This document shows positions 9,996-22,226 of a DNA stretch of 64,000 nt, in pieces (position 1 is the stretch's first letter; each line of letters begins with the position of its first letter). Source of the stretch: Paramacrobiotus metropolitanus. Taxonomy: Eukaryota > Tardigrada > Eutardigrada > Parachela > Macrobiotidae. The stretch is taken from positions 53,166 to 117,165 of the forward strand of contig NW_026570451.1 of assembly GCF_019649055.1 (NCBI RefSeq), in the 5' to 3' direction. Position numbers and translations under genes: made by a program. Below the pieces are notes generated by a model. It was not told the DNA's origin, did not search any database, and saw nothing but the letters and a program-made list of their open reading frames with translations.

Positions 9996-12127
9996 TTATT
10001 TGCCAGCGGCAGCCTGTCCGAACCGCTCAGCGACATCCTTCCAGTTGACAATCTTCCGGATCTCCTTCACATAGTCAGCGCGAACATTCTTGTACTGTAG
10101 ATAATAGGCATGCTCCCATACATCGATGCCCAGCAAGGGAACCAAACCTGTAAGATCCAGTTGACAGAATTGCCGCAACTCGCAAGTCAATCTCCATGCA
10201 GCTTTATTAAGAGTAGCAAAAAATATATGACTGTACTGTTCGCATGCGTTCGCGTTAAAATAAAGAAAAATCCCATCACTGCGCGCATTTCCCCACGATA
10301 AAATAGAACACAAATTTCGACAAGAATGGACGGAGAAGTTGTACAAACAAAACGACTAAATCATTAACGGGCGAGACGCAACGGAAAATTATTCACGAAT
10401 TAATAAAAACGAAATGTAAAACACTTCTCTCAGTACTTAAAATTAGTACAGTACGTATCTTATACTAAAGTTCTTTCTAAAACTTGCAGTCTAAGCATTT
10501 AATTGTTTTGTAACTCACAGTCAGTGTACGGATAAGTGCAGCAATTACAATTAGTGCAGTAGAGGAAGAATATTTTTACAAGTTAATTTAAAAGTTTTAA
10601 AATTTAACTTTGTAAAATTTATCATTTTTTTAGCTTACCGAGAGTGGGTTCCAGTGGATCCTGGTTGGCGCACTGTGCAATGGCCAGGCGCTTCATTTTC
10701 GGACAATATCCCAGCCATGCCCATCCCGATCCTTGTACGGCTGTCGCCTTTTCGCTCAGCTTCTTCTTCGTCGACTCAACATCTCCGAAATCCCGTTTAA
10801 TGGCAGCGGCAAGATCACCTAAAACCAACCGAAAAATATTTCGCAGCGAAGAAGTTTTTTTTTCAGTAATACAGCCAATAGTTGTGACTGTTACTTGCGG
10901 AATATGTACTTGCCATTTAAACACAACAGCGCTGTTGTTTTAATGGTGCACACATATGCTTTTAAAATTTTTTTTCAATAACAGAATTCAGAAATTACCT
11001 AATACTTGCGAAATGCAAAACGGCATATGTATTGTACGACAGTACGAGTGCCGAGTGGTATGTACTAGTACTTTCAATCTTCAATGCAAAGACATGAAAA
11101 AGACGTTCTCGGAGCAAGGCACGAAAATTTTGTCGGTGTAATTCGCAACCAATAATTTTAAATTAACTCTGATTTTTTATAGAAGGTTTTTATGTACAGA
11201 TAAACGTTTTGCAAAAATACATTTATTTCATCACCGTAATCCGATGCAGTGAAGATAAACATTTAGCCACATCCAGCCATCAGATCTTCACAGTCTCCTC
11301 GTAGCATATCTGGTGTTCTTTCATTTGATGAGGATATGCGAGAGTGTTCAGTAAAGCAATCAACCAAAAAGGCCTACAGAAAAAAACCCATTTACCTTCC
11401 GGTTGCTTCTAGCAGCACTCCTTGACTGACAGGCGCGAGATTCTTCCAGAAAATACGGTGAATAATGTGGCCATCGCCGTTGAATTTCAGAGCGCCTTGA
11501 ACCTCGATGGCCGTTTATAAATCACCTGCGAAATTTAACAAATTAAGTAAAAAAAGCACAATAAAAAATGCATAAAATTACACTGCGTATGTTTTTGGCT
11601 CTTTATAATCCGCCGCGTTGCAAATTTGTCAGCGGATCGGTACTACCGTACTCAGGAAAACAGCATCTAAATCTCAAGAAAATTTATTTGGCTTCGCTAT
11701 AATTATAATTTACTGCGGTGTACATATAACAAAACTAGAGTAGTATTTGGCTATTTGCAATTAAAATTGCAATAACACATGTATCTATCTGCAATGCAAT
11801 TTAAATGCGATGTCCAAAACGTTTTATCTTGTGGTTATAAATCATAAAAATTATTTAAGCATTTCCACTAATTCAAAAACTGAAAGAAGCTGGTAATACA
11901 GCAACAGTACATTTTTCTTCAGTTCTTGTTCAGAAGCCGTGTTGTTTACCTTTCTGCAGCGCTGTGGTGGCTTTTTCCTCCGCCGCATTCAGATTCTGTA
12001 CATAGGTGGCATGGTGTTTCTGGTGGTGCAGCTTCATAATCTCCCCCGAAATCACCGGTTCCAGGGCATTGTAATCGTAGGGCAGATCCGGGAGAGTGTA
12101 TTTGCTGCGGGATGCCATCACCCCCAT
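9996..12127 (-). pseudogene. Manganese superoxide dismutase, interrupted in exon 2
   Basis: Four exons are seen: 12127-11950, 11525-11396, 10818-10639 and 10147-9996. Mature-type SOD starts at [16 protein letters not shown]. The metal site is represented by the first histidine region ([11 protein letters not shown]), HIIHRIFW in exon 2, and [13 protein letters not shown] in exon 4, which holds the Asp and His ligands. Homologues detoxify superoxide in the mitochondrial matrix. Exon 2 is damaged: an in-frame TAA occurs at 11515-11517, and the exon is 130 bases long where a multiple of three is required to join exons 1 and 3, with the break near 11400-11415. The other exons look fully conserved. 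Either a recent pseudogene or consensus errors would explain this. A TTTATT on the plus strand at 9855-9860 may be its AATAAA signal. The chosen ATG is the first in frame; targeting sequence may lie in an upstream exon. Confidence 0.85.
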
Positions 12128-12485
12128 CGCGCCAATGCTGGATGCATGGTTCAGAAATACACTGGATTTCCTGTATAAGTCAACTTACCATTCGTTGAAT
12201 CATGAATACAAAAACCTTACCCCAATGCACATCCTGCAGTATTGTAAGTGTTTGCATGTAAGGCGCTTTCTGGCAGAAACTTACGGATCTTTGGTTGATT
12301 TCATTCCAACAGATTTTTAAAGGCTATGCCGCTATGCTGCCTATGCAATATGTTGTACTACATGCTCGAACTTACGCTGCACTTTGTCCCAACTGGGAAA
12401 AGAAACATGATGACGATAGTCGATGATCCTCTCAAAATTATTAATAAATAACAACGCAGATGTCGGAATTCCTTAGATCTTTGCA
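12128..12485. other. Intergenic or 5' region of SOD
   Basis: The minus-strand frame of SOD stays open for about 20 codons upstream of its first ATG, so part of this could be a targeting-sequence exon. Nothing else is supported. Confidence 0.35.
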
Positions 12486-13587
12486 GTGGAAAACCCGCTA
12501 ATAAAAGTGGGAAAGCCGAAAGCAGTCAAAAACAGGAAAATCTGCTTATTTCTACTCATACCAGGTGATTCAAATGTGTCAAGCAAAGCCGCCTGCCAGT
12601 GCCGAGTCTGCCGACGCAGCAACATCTGGTACAGTAGTTTCCCACACCATTCTGCTGCTGCAACTAGAGCCCTGCACGAGCAGCAAAAGTGCTGCTCGAC
12701 TCGCTCATTTGAGCTTTTTAAAATTTCCTGCTCGCTCGGCTCGCTCGCGCTCAAACCTCTGCTCGCTCAGCTCGCTCGTTTTTCAATTTTTCTTTATTCC
12801 CGCTCGCTCAGCTCGCTCGTATTTCTTATGGTCTAAGATCAGCTCGCTCGTAAGATCGACAAAAAAATTTCACATAAACCAAAATTTGTTTTTGTGCGCG
12901 ACTAGCGTTGACCAAAATTTGCTTTTCCGCTAAAAACACTTTCCGGTCTATGACTTCTATTTAACCTACAAACCGGGGCCCTATTTTATGGCGACTTTTT
13001 TTGCAACCTGAGTGTCATAGATTTGAAATAAGATTCCATTTTAATGGCTTGAAAGTTTCGAAAAACTCAACATCTCCAACCTTGTCTAGGATGCATTAGG
13101 AATGATACCGATACCATAAAAAGAACCGTGAGATCGTCTTTCCACGTTAGTACCAGGCTGTCGCTAGCCTCGTGGTTACAGAAAACACAATGAAAACTTT
13201 GTCGCGCGAAGCGCGAAGCTGACGGTGGATTAAGGAATTTAGAGCCCGGTTTATGCAATTTCTTGTAGTAGTAACTTCGGTTCGCACAATATGAGGCGGT
13301 CAGCTCGGGATCGCTCGCATCCGACTATTCTGCTCGCTCAGCTCGCTCGCTGATTTTTTCCTGCTGCTCAGCTCGTTCGCAAAAACGAAAAACGGCGCCT
13401 ACTCGCTCGAAGCGCTCGCGAGCACCGAGCGCTCGTGAGCCGAGCCGAGCAGCTCGGCTCGTGCAGGGCTCTAGCTGCAACACGCCGTACGTGGGCGGGC
13501 GCCTTCAAACCGGAAGCCATCGAAGTCGCGAGCAATATTAAATCCACCTGTCACAATATTTTACCCATTTTTCAGCGTGACATGTGA
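12486..13587 (+). pseudogene. Open frame interrupted by a hAT-like insertion
   Basis: Before the element a frame runs to 12664 and contains a cysteine cluster (ACQCRVCRRSNIWYSS). After the element and one copy of the duplicated target, the same frame continues from 13482 (TWAGAFKPEAIEVASNIKS) to a TGA at 13585-13587. Taken together that is about 93 codons open across the insertion point. I do not recognise the protein. A further coding-like stretch on the same strand (13627-13731, after a TTTTTCAG acceptor) may be a following exon. Confidence 0.3.
12665..13473. mobile_element. hAT-like non-autonomous element, 809 bp
   Basis: The ends are TAGAGCCCTGCACGAG and CTCGTGCAGGGCTCTA, a perfect inverted repeat. 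The 8-bp duplication GCTGCAAC sits at 12657-12664 and 13474-13481. Both subterminal regions are packed with GCTCGCTCAGCTCGCTCG-type repeats, a usual arrangement for transposase-binding sites. No transposase frame is visible. Confidence 0.9.
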
Positions 13588-13883
13588 GAAATTATCTGAT
13601 TATCACAACTTTTTCTGTTTTTCAGTTCTTGGTGGGAAGACGTTTTTAACCAACGATTGCTGCTTGTGAATTCGATGCATGAAAAGGGTGATCGGCAATT
13701 ATTTCTCTGCGTTCTGAAGCTCCATAACTGATTTGTACGATGGATTAAATTTCATGTCGAACCATCTGATTGAAGCTGGAGAACTGAAAAATTTGCAGTT
13801 TGCAGGTGTTATGCTTGTGCAGATGGCATCGAAACATAACATCATCGAAATTTGACAATCAGACTTTGATTACAATTGTTGCA

Positions 13884-16800
13884 ATGTCTAAAATGAACGA
13901 TCCTACTGAACAGAATAAATTCCGTTTTGCCATTGATCGCGGTGGAACTTTCACAGGTAAACCGTAAACACCGTAAAGAGGGATATGGCATTTTAACAAT
14001 AAAACTTATAAGACTAAGTAATAAGAGTTTAAGGCATCCTCATATCGTATTGATTTAGTGAAATTTTATACTGATTACGTAAGTACTTACACCGTACATA
14101 TAAAATACGTTATGAAAGCTGAATAGCTCAACTTCAAGTTTTGGCCAAGTTGGGAACTCTTGCAGTCTTGCAGACGTTTTTGCGTTATGCCCGAATAAGA
14201 AGGTGCGAGTGATGAAGCTGCTGTCCGAAGATCCCAGCTATGCGGATGCCCCCCGCGAAGCTATTCGACGCATTCTGGAAGAGGTACTTACTGTACTGCA
14301 TGGAATTTGTCGGTTTAATGTTGGTGATGGCGGGAATTGCAAGCTGTGCAGATAGAGTTGCAGCACATGTGGTAGGTACGTGTATCTGTATAAGTGGTGC
14401 AGAGAATAATTACCGTATGTGCTGAGTGGCAGCTTGTTACTAGTTTTTGAACACGTGCTCGCACAAGCAGCCTAGTAGCCAAAACATTGTGGTTTTAAAT
14501 ATTTTTGAATAGATGGACATACTCAGACTCTCGTTTGAAAATAGGCATCATTCTTTGTTTCACTGTGGATCAGATTTTCTGGCCTTGCTGCTCGGCTGAT
14601 TTATTGTTGTTAGGTGTACTTATCTTTCGTTTCTAATTTCCTGTTCAACAGGTACGCTATTTCATATTTGTCATAATCACATAATGTGTGGTATAAAAAT
14701 GTAGAGCAGTGGCAAGAAGTTCGAGCGCTTCGGTTTCGGTAATGTTATTTATTGTTGCATCACTTGCATGCATGGCATGCTGTCCGCGTCGTAATAATGG
14801 CACCGAATTGTTAACTTTATGAGTGTCGCAAGGACTCGTTTTTCCACCTTTAAAATGTCATTTTTTACTATGTCTTCCTGGAAATTAATGAAAGTTGCAA
14901 TACATGTAATCATATTATAAATGTTACTGTAAATTCCCTGGAAAATGTCGATTCTTCCCTACCAGGCCTGTGTTCTTATTTCTGATTTACGTGCTTGATT
15001 TTCAACAACTGCTTGCAACGTTCATCTGTTTTTTTTCCCGAAAATACGCGATGGACACCGTACAGGAAGATGTTGGTTGATTCTGTGATGTGTCTGCAGG
15101 AAACCGGCACCCTCCATCCGCGCGATAGCCGGTGGACACCTCGCGCATCGCCTGGATCCGCATGGGCACCACGGTGGCCACCAACGCCCTCCTGGAGCGC
15201 AAAGGCGAACCCATGGCCCTGGTGATCACCCAGGGCTTCCGGGATCTCCTGGAGATCGGCACGCAGCAGCGTCCCCGCATCTTCGACCTGTCCATCGCTC
15301 GTCCGGAGCTCCTGTACAAGGAGATCATCGAAGTACAGGAGCGCGTCATCATGCAGCGCGACGACGACCGCCTGCCGAAACCCAAGAAACTGGTGACCGT
15401 CCAGGGCGTCTCCGGGGACACCTTCGAAGTGTTGACACCGATTAACTGGCCGAAGTTGGAGGAGCAGTTGAAGGCGGTGCTGGCCAAGGGGATCAAGAGT
15501 CTGGCCGTGGTGCTGATGCATGCGTATACACTGCAGCAGCACGAGAAGAAGATTGCGGATTGTGCGCGGCATCTGGGCTTCACGAATGTCAGTCTGTCGC
15601 ACGAGGTCATGCCCATGATCCGCATTGTGCCGCGCGGACAGACGGTGTGCGCTGATGCCTACCTGACGCCGTGTATTCAGCGGTATCTGCAGAGTTTTGC
15701 CGGCGGGTTTAAGGATAATTTGAAAGGGGTGCATGTGCTGTTTATGCGGTCGGATGGGGGATTGACGCCTATGGAGAATTTTATCGGATCACAGGTAAGT
15801 TGCTCATATACTCGTACCGATGCAGTTTGCAATGATCCTTCCATCTGATGTACTTCGATTAAATCCGTCATATGATCACTATAATAATATGGTGCAGCTA
15901 TCCGATCACTCAGCACTCGATATCAGAGCAGCAAGTATGTAATGGTTGGTGATCGGTTAGCTGAACAACACTTTTTATTACGAAAAATCAGACATCTTTC
16001 TCTGTGGGCTGGTATACGGCCAGTGCAGCGCATTATGGTGCATAAGTTATGATTCATAGAGATAAGAACGGGTATGTTGAAAAACGGAGCTGTGCAGCGC
16101 GGTATCTCGAATACGTGCGGTATGGTTGTTTTGACCATTCGGAGCGTAGATAAGCTCCGGATCGTGATGACACACGTTACCAGTCGTATCTACTGCGCAT
16201 AATGCACAAAAAACCTACATAGGCGTTGGAAGATACCCGAATGTCTGAATCTGCGTATTGTGTGGTTAAGCTAACCGAACACCAGCCCCCCCATGTGACG
16301 TGATCTGATAGCGTGGGTTGCAGTGATCCGATAGCTGCACCGTAAAGTATAAGTGATCCATTGACGGTTCCAATCGAAGTATTCCAAAAATCGACAATAA
16401 TGTTAACACTATTAAGTTCGGAAATTTTTTTAATTTATTGCTATAAATATGCGCTATTTTATAGCACATTGCGAAATATCGGAGAGTTTAATTTGAGGAT
16501 ACAAAATTACAAACATATTTATAATGGCGTCGTATGGGGAGAAGTGAAAATCGTAGTACGAGTCATTAAATGAGAATATGACCAGGTTTGTATGTTTATT
16601 CGTGACTGGCATTCATTTACAGTAATGGTTCATTTACAGTAATGTTAATCAAATCTGATTTTCCAGCTCTCGCTTTATAATTTTTATTTTGTTTTTGAAA
16701 TTTCCTTTCTGTTGGTAGTGGTTATATTTTTTGTTGACGCTTATGTTTTGTTGTCACTCCTTGTTGCAACTTGCCGGCATGCTGTCGTCTTCTCAGCTGA

Positions 16801-19800
16801 GAGTTGACTGCTCGTTTAGGCTATCGTTTCCGGTCCAGCGGGTGGAGTGGTGGGCTTTGCGTCCACGGGTTACGATGCCATGGAGAAGAAACCGCTGATT
16901 GGCTACGATATGGGCGGCACCAGTACAGATGTCAGCCGTTACGCGGGGGATTACGATCATACATTCGAGAGCAGTGTGTCCGGCATCAGTATCCAGACAC
17001 CGCAGTTGGACATCAACACGGTGGCCGCCGGAGGTGGTTCGCAGCTGTTCTTCCGGTCCGGTCTGTTCGTTGTCGGACCGGATTCTGCTGGTAATTTATT
17101 CTTAATATAAATAACCAATTTATGTGTTATAAATAATTATTATTATGAAGCAAATAATAAGTAATCTGTAATTTTATTATTATTGTTAATTATTATCTGT
17201 GGGATTTTTTCGTTAAGTTTGTATTGGTTGCAGCGTAATATAGGTTAAAATATTCGTTCGGCTTATGACTTCCGGTTGCGTAGGTGCCAATCCTGGACCA
17301 GCGTGCTATAAACGTGGTGGCCCACTGACGATTACCGATGCTAACGCTGTCCTTGGTCGGCTGCTTCCCGAATATTTTCCGCATATTTTTGGAGAGAAAC
17401 GCAACGAGCCGTTGGACATTTCCGCTCACGACAATCGTTTGAAGAATTGGCCAAAACCGTTAGCCAGTTCACATCGCAGCAGGGAAAGCAAGGTACGTGC
17501 AGTACATGTAAAATCCGGGCGCATGCCTGACACTTTTTGGTGACATAATCTTGCAGTAAGTACTATGCTCACTACGAAAACGAATACTGTAACATTTGTT
17601 AATTATTAAGAAAGACTAAGCAATCGCTTAGAAAAATTATTTGCAGTGATTGATAAAACAATCGCACGAATTATGATCAAATTGGGACAAATTCTTCATT
17701 TGAGTATAACTGTTGAGCGAAGCTCACTTTGTAGTTTGTACATATAGATATTGAGAAATAAAATATACATCAAACCGCTGGCAAGAGAGTGATGTAGACG
17801 TATGTCAAATCGTAGTGCTTTGGCTGCGGGTAAACTATCGTCTGAAGGGTTTAACATTTACCGATAAGGCACTAAATTCGAAAATGGGAACTTAAAATAC
17901 TTTAAAAAAATTGAATCTTTTCTATCGGTGTTTCGTTTTTCGAAGCGCGATAAACCATGAATAAAACGGGAATTATATTATATATGGTGCAAAGATGTCT
18001 GTAAAAAAGTGTAGTATACGTACTCTGTATTTTGTTTTCCTGTAGTAATTAATATTTTATACTTTCAGAATCACGGTCAGTGGAAGAAATCGCGGAAGGC
18101 TTCGTGGCCGTCGCCAACGAAGCCATGTCCCGTCCGATCCGCAACCTCACCCAAGCGCGCGGCTTCGACCCCTCTAACCACGTCCTCTCGTGTTTCGGCG
18201 GCGCCGGTGGTCAGCACGCCTGTGATGAGGCCCGTTCCTTGGGCATCAGTCGCGTTTTCGTCCACAAATACAGCAGTATTTTATCGGCGTACGGGATGGC
18301 GCTGGCCGATGTGGTCAGCGATGAAACGGAGCCCTACGGGCAGGCCTTCACCCAGGAGAACTTTGCGGAGATCACCAAGCGCGTCGATAAACTGAAGGTA
18401 TCCTGCAAAGAAAAGATTCGGAAATGTTATTATATTATTATGTATATTATTGATTCGAAATATTATTGATTCGGAAATGGTATTATAGTTTTGGGATTAA
18501 TCAAAGAGTACACACTTCCGGTGGTGCAAGCCTACATGCAGTATATTCAGAGTCAAGCCGAAAACGCGGTTCGCGATCTGCTGCGGCAAGTGGCACAGCA
18601 GGCCGAGAAGGACACCGGCTCCACTCGTTTATACGCTGAAGACCGCATGGATGACGGCAGCGCCATCCGGCTGACTATTAGCATTGATAAGGATTCCGGG
18701 CAGTCGGAGTGGAATTTCGAGGGCACCTCGCCGCATGTGTGGGGCAATCTGAACGCCCCGCGCGCCATCACCCTGTCGGCCATTATCTACACGCTGCGCT
18801 GTATGGTGGAATACGAGATCCCGCTGAATCAGGGATGTCTGCAGCCGGTGAAGATCGTTATTCCCAAGCATTCTCTGCTGGATCCCCATGAAAATGCGGC
18901 TGTTGTCGGTCAGTGTACTGCACGTAATGGTTACCTAGCTCCTGTTGTGCGCAGTTTTTATGCTTTTATGGACAGTTCTTAGGTTTTTTAAAAGAAGTAT
19001 TCTTAATAAAAATGAAAACTTTTGCTCGAGGTTAAGCGTAGAAGATTTTAGCGGTAGTATTCTTATTTTGTGTGGTCAGGTTTTATTTATACTCAGATTG
19101 TATAGGAACCGGCAGCACTCACAAAAATGCATTATCTGGATGCTTTTTGTCACGCATTGCAGTACATTGCGGTTTATTAATGCTAGGCACGCTTTATTAA
19201 AGTGCAAGGTTTCGTAGAACAACGACAGTAAGGCTAACGCTCATGAGTCCTGCGTGTGCTAGCTCTTGAAATGAACCGATTGACTGTAATACGATTGCCA
19301 TTTTGCAGCAGGCTATAATGTGATATTTTTGTAGTAATAATACACAAACTTTTCGTTTTACTTGACTGCTGCTGTTACCTGGCTGCCATTTTTTGTACCG
19401 GCCCGATTAAACTAAATTTTTACTGAATTATTTTTATCTGCAGTTTCCTCTTTCTGGGAGGAAATTTTATGTTTACAGATTGTAACTGTTTTTGGTATGA
19501 TTTTGTTCGTAATTTTCATCGAACATATCGGCCAGATCCGCCTCGACGCGACAAAAAGTGCAAGTAAATAAACAACACAGCGCCAACGACAAATCGTGTA
19601 CTTTGCAGGCGGAAATGTGCTAACGTCGCAGCGTGTGGTGGACGTGATCCTGAAAGCCTTCCAGAAGTGCGCCGCCTCTCAAGGCTGTATGAACAACATC
19701 ACCTTCGGCAACGAGAAATTCGGGTATTACGAGACGGTGGCCGGCGGAGCGGGTGCGGGACCCACGTGGCACGGAGCCTCCGGCAAGCACACCCACATGA

Positions 19801-20581
19801 CCAACACCCGCATCACGGATCCAGAGATCCTGGAGAAGCGCTACCCGATTCTGCTGCGCACCTTCTGCTTGAATAAGGAGACGGGTGGAAAAGGGCAGTT
19901 TAACGGCGGCGACGGAGTGGTACGGGAGCTGGTGTTCCGGGCGGATATGACCTTGTCCATCTTATCGGAGAGGAGAGTCTTCCAGCCTTACGGACTGAAA
20001 GGTTCGTTCGATGTTTTCGAATTTAAACATTTTTACAAATAGCGCGCAAAATGTAAAAAGTGTAATAACATATTATTAGCTTTTTTGAAGCTTTTCTGTT
20101 GAGTAACTAGTGTGGCATATTTGAAATTATATAAATGAGACAGCAAGAAAGCAAAATGAAATAAATTAATTTATTTCATCATTAAATAAATCAGGGAATG
20201 AAATAAATCAGTACGCCAATTTTCTTTGCTTATAAAATAATAGGAATTATGGTATAGCAGATTATTTACTGTGGCGTACTTACGAGTATTTAATATTATC
20301 AGAGGGAAAGGTAAACGAAGTACAATAATTTTGCGCTCTTTTGAAGCGTCCATTGCGTCTTTTTTGAAATGTCTCCTGATGTATGCAGTGTTATGTTCAG
20401 GTCGGCATTGATTTTTCCCTAAATTGTAGGCGGCGAGCCAGGAGCTTCCGGTCAGAACATCCTGGAGCGCGTTGAAGGCTACACGGTGAATATTGGCGCG
20501 AAGAATTCCGTTCCGGTTCAGCCTGGCGACTGTTTCCGTTTGCTGACGCCCGGGGGCGGTGGGTACGGCTGCGAGAAATAA
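13884..20581 (+). pseudogene. OPLAH: 5-oxoprolinase (ATP-hydrolysing), frameshifted and missing its middle
   Basis: Nine exons are seen: 13884-13956, 14174-14283, 15100-15794, 16820-17090, 17284-17492, 18069-18397, 18489-18908, 19609-20001 and 20430-20581. The start reads FAIDRGGTFT, the phosphate-binding motif of the family; further signatures are [60 protein letters not shown] and TPGGGGYG. The enzyme opens 5-oxoproline to glutamate in the gamma-glutamyl cycle. Three defects are visible. A base is lost near 15128-15132, another near 17431-17436, and roughly 350-400 residues expected between exons 6 and 7 are absent: only 91 bases separate those exons and their phases do not match. The pieces sum to about 884 codons against 1288 in the human enzyme. 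AATAAA follows at 20765-20770. The deletion may be real or an assembly collapse. Confidence 0.9.
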
Positions 20582-20770
20582 TGCTGTTTATGGAGTCTTT
20601 TAGTGATGTCAAATTTTCTCCAATTTTCAAGTGCCGTTAACTTTGCTTAGATGTTTTGGGTGAGTTTGTACTGGTTCTGCTGATTTTCTCCTGTCAACTG
20701 ATTCTTCGCCGGTGATTTGTGATGCTTTATACAAATTTTGTAATTACCTCCACTTATTTAATTAAATAAA

Positions 20771-21193
20771 GTTGTGATGATTGATGACGCATGGATTTTT
20801 CTGATTGAATTTAGTAATTCTCCTACAGATGTTTATAATAAATCTTTGATATTTTCTACAGACTGTACTTCATGTAAAATAATTTTTACATATGGATAGC
20901 GAACTTATCCGCGCTAATGCGCTCTTGTGCGTAGTACGTATGAGTGTTCTTTTCTTTTTGTAACTGTTTCTAAGCAATTTTCACAATGAAAATTCACAAT
21001 AACGAAAGCGTTCAAGTTTAGCCAAAGAAACAACTTACATGTGCTGAAGAAGTGTTTACTGTTTTATCCAATCTTTTACTAATTTTTGACTGGACGTACT
21101 AACGTGATCTGACCCCTTTGTCCTAGTTGTACTACTGCCATTGGATATTTTTTCTTAATCTGCGCTACTACAAACCTTCGGCCTGTTTGCAAA
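20771..21193. other. Intergenic between 5-oxoprolinase and a small secreted gene
   Basis: Nothing recognisable. It presumably holds the promoter of the downstream gene; no clear TATA box is seen. Confidence 0.4.
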
Positions 21194-21454
21194 ATGCGTC
21201 ACAGTATTGTTGACCTTTGTGTGCTCCTGATTATGGCAAGCACCGTGACTGGATACTTTGGCGATGGGAACATCTTTACGGATCTCGTGCACAGAGGTGA
21301 TCAGGTAATGTGGCTGGAGCAGTTCTGTGGCTTTTCCCCCATCGATCACGCATACGAGGACACTTACGACAGTTTCGTGCTCAGCCTGAAAGCGGAACGC
21401 ATGAGTATATGGTCACAGATACATCCCAATATTTACAATCTGTGTGACTGGTGA
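21194..21454 (+). CDS. Small secreted protein, family unknown
   Basis: An intronless frame of 86 codons. The N terminus (MRHSIVDLCVLLIMASTVTG) is a good signal peptide, with cleavage likely after VTG, leaving a mature protein of about 66 residues that is acidic and aromatic and has two cysteines (EQFCGFSP and YNLCDW). An AATAAA signal lies at 21589-21594, 135 bases after the stop. It could be a secreted peptide or cuticle-associated protein; I recognise no family. It lies on the same strand between 5-oxoprolinase and the receptor genes. Confidence 0.55.
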   Translation: MRHSIVDLCVLLIMASTVTGYFGDGNIFTDLVHRGDQVMWLEQFCGFSPIDHAYEDTYDSFVLSLKAERMSIWSQIHPNIYNLCDW

Positions 21455-21599
21455 TGTCTGGCTTAAAAATGTTGCTGCTCGTCCTTGTTCTTAGTTGATA
21501 CATGTTAAACCTTAAGCAACAAAACAGCAGTGTTTAGTAACTTTCTAACAAGTTTTTGTACTTTGTTATGATCGTCAACCTTGAGCGAAATAAATATTA

Positions 21600-22226
21600 A
21601 CGAAACAGATATTTAAGATTACCTTATCACCATTAAATATTAAAAAGTATGCATAGTGCGCACCTTTAGCACGTTGACGTTACGTAAGTAATTTTACAAA
21701 TATATCGGAACAATTACAGCATCTTCTATACCACGTATGCATGCACTGATTAAAAAAATGATTTCAAGATTTGGAAAGGCAAAACTTATAGGAATGCGCA
21801 TTGATTAATAAATGTTTGCCTTTATACAAACCGGAAACGTTTTTACTCGCACATCATCCAGGTGATGTTACGACGAGCCGCTTAGGGTGATTGCGTAATC
21901 CACAAACTGCACGCAGAAGGTCGACATAAGGCAAAACGCTTGCGATAGCGGTAAAACCAAACTGTAAGCTCCATAGGGAAATCAAAGCACAAGTACAGAG
22001 TTGGCTCGTACTAGGTTATAAGAATGAAATTTACTTGGAGCCAAGGTGTACCCTCACACAGCTGTACAGGTACGTATTCATCGTAATATCTATTGTCGTA
22101 ATATTACTTGTGCATGTTTCCGACCGAAGCACAGTCTTATATAAAACAGCATCACGCATGAATCTACCAGCAAAATATAGCGTTCTGCTGTTTGTGTTTA
22201 AAAACACGTACCGATAAAATTGCGAA
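21600..22226. other. Intergenic, upstream of receptor genes
   Basis: No supported gene. A 60-codon frame at 22035-22217 immediately before the first receptor gene has a hydrophobic stretch but no homology I can name and is probably leader or promoter DNA. Confidence 0.4.

Noticed and set aside
14976-15734. 252-codon minus-strand frame
   Set aside because: Shadow of 5-oxoprolinase exon 3, whose plus-strand product is unmistakable.
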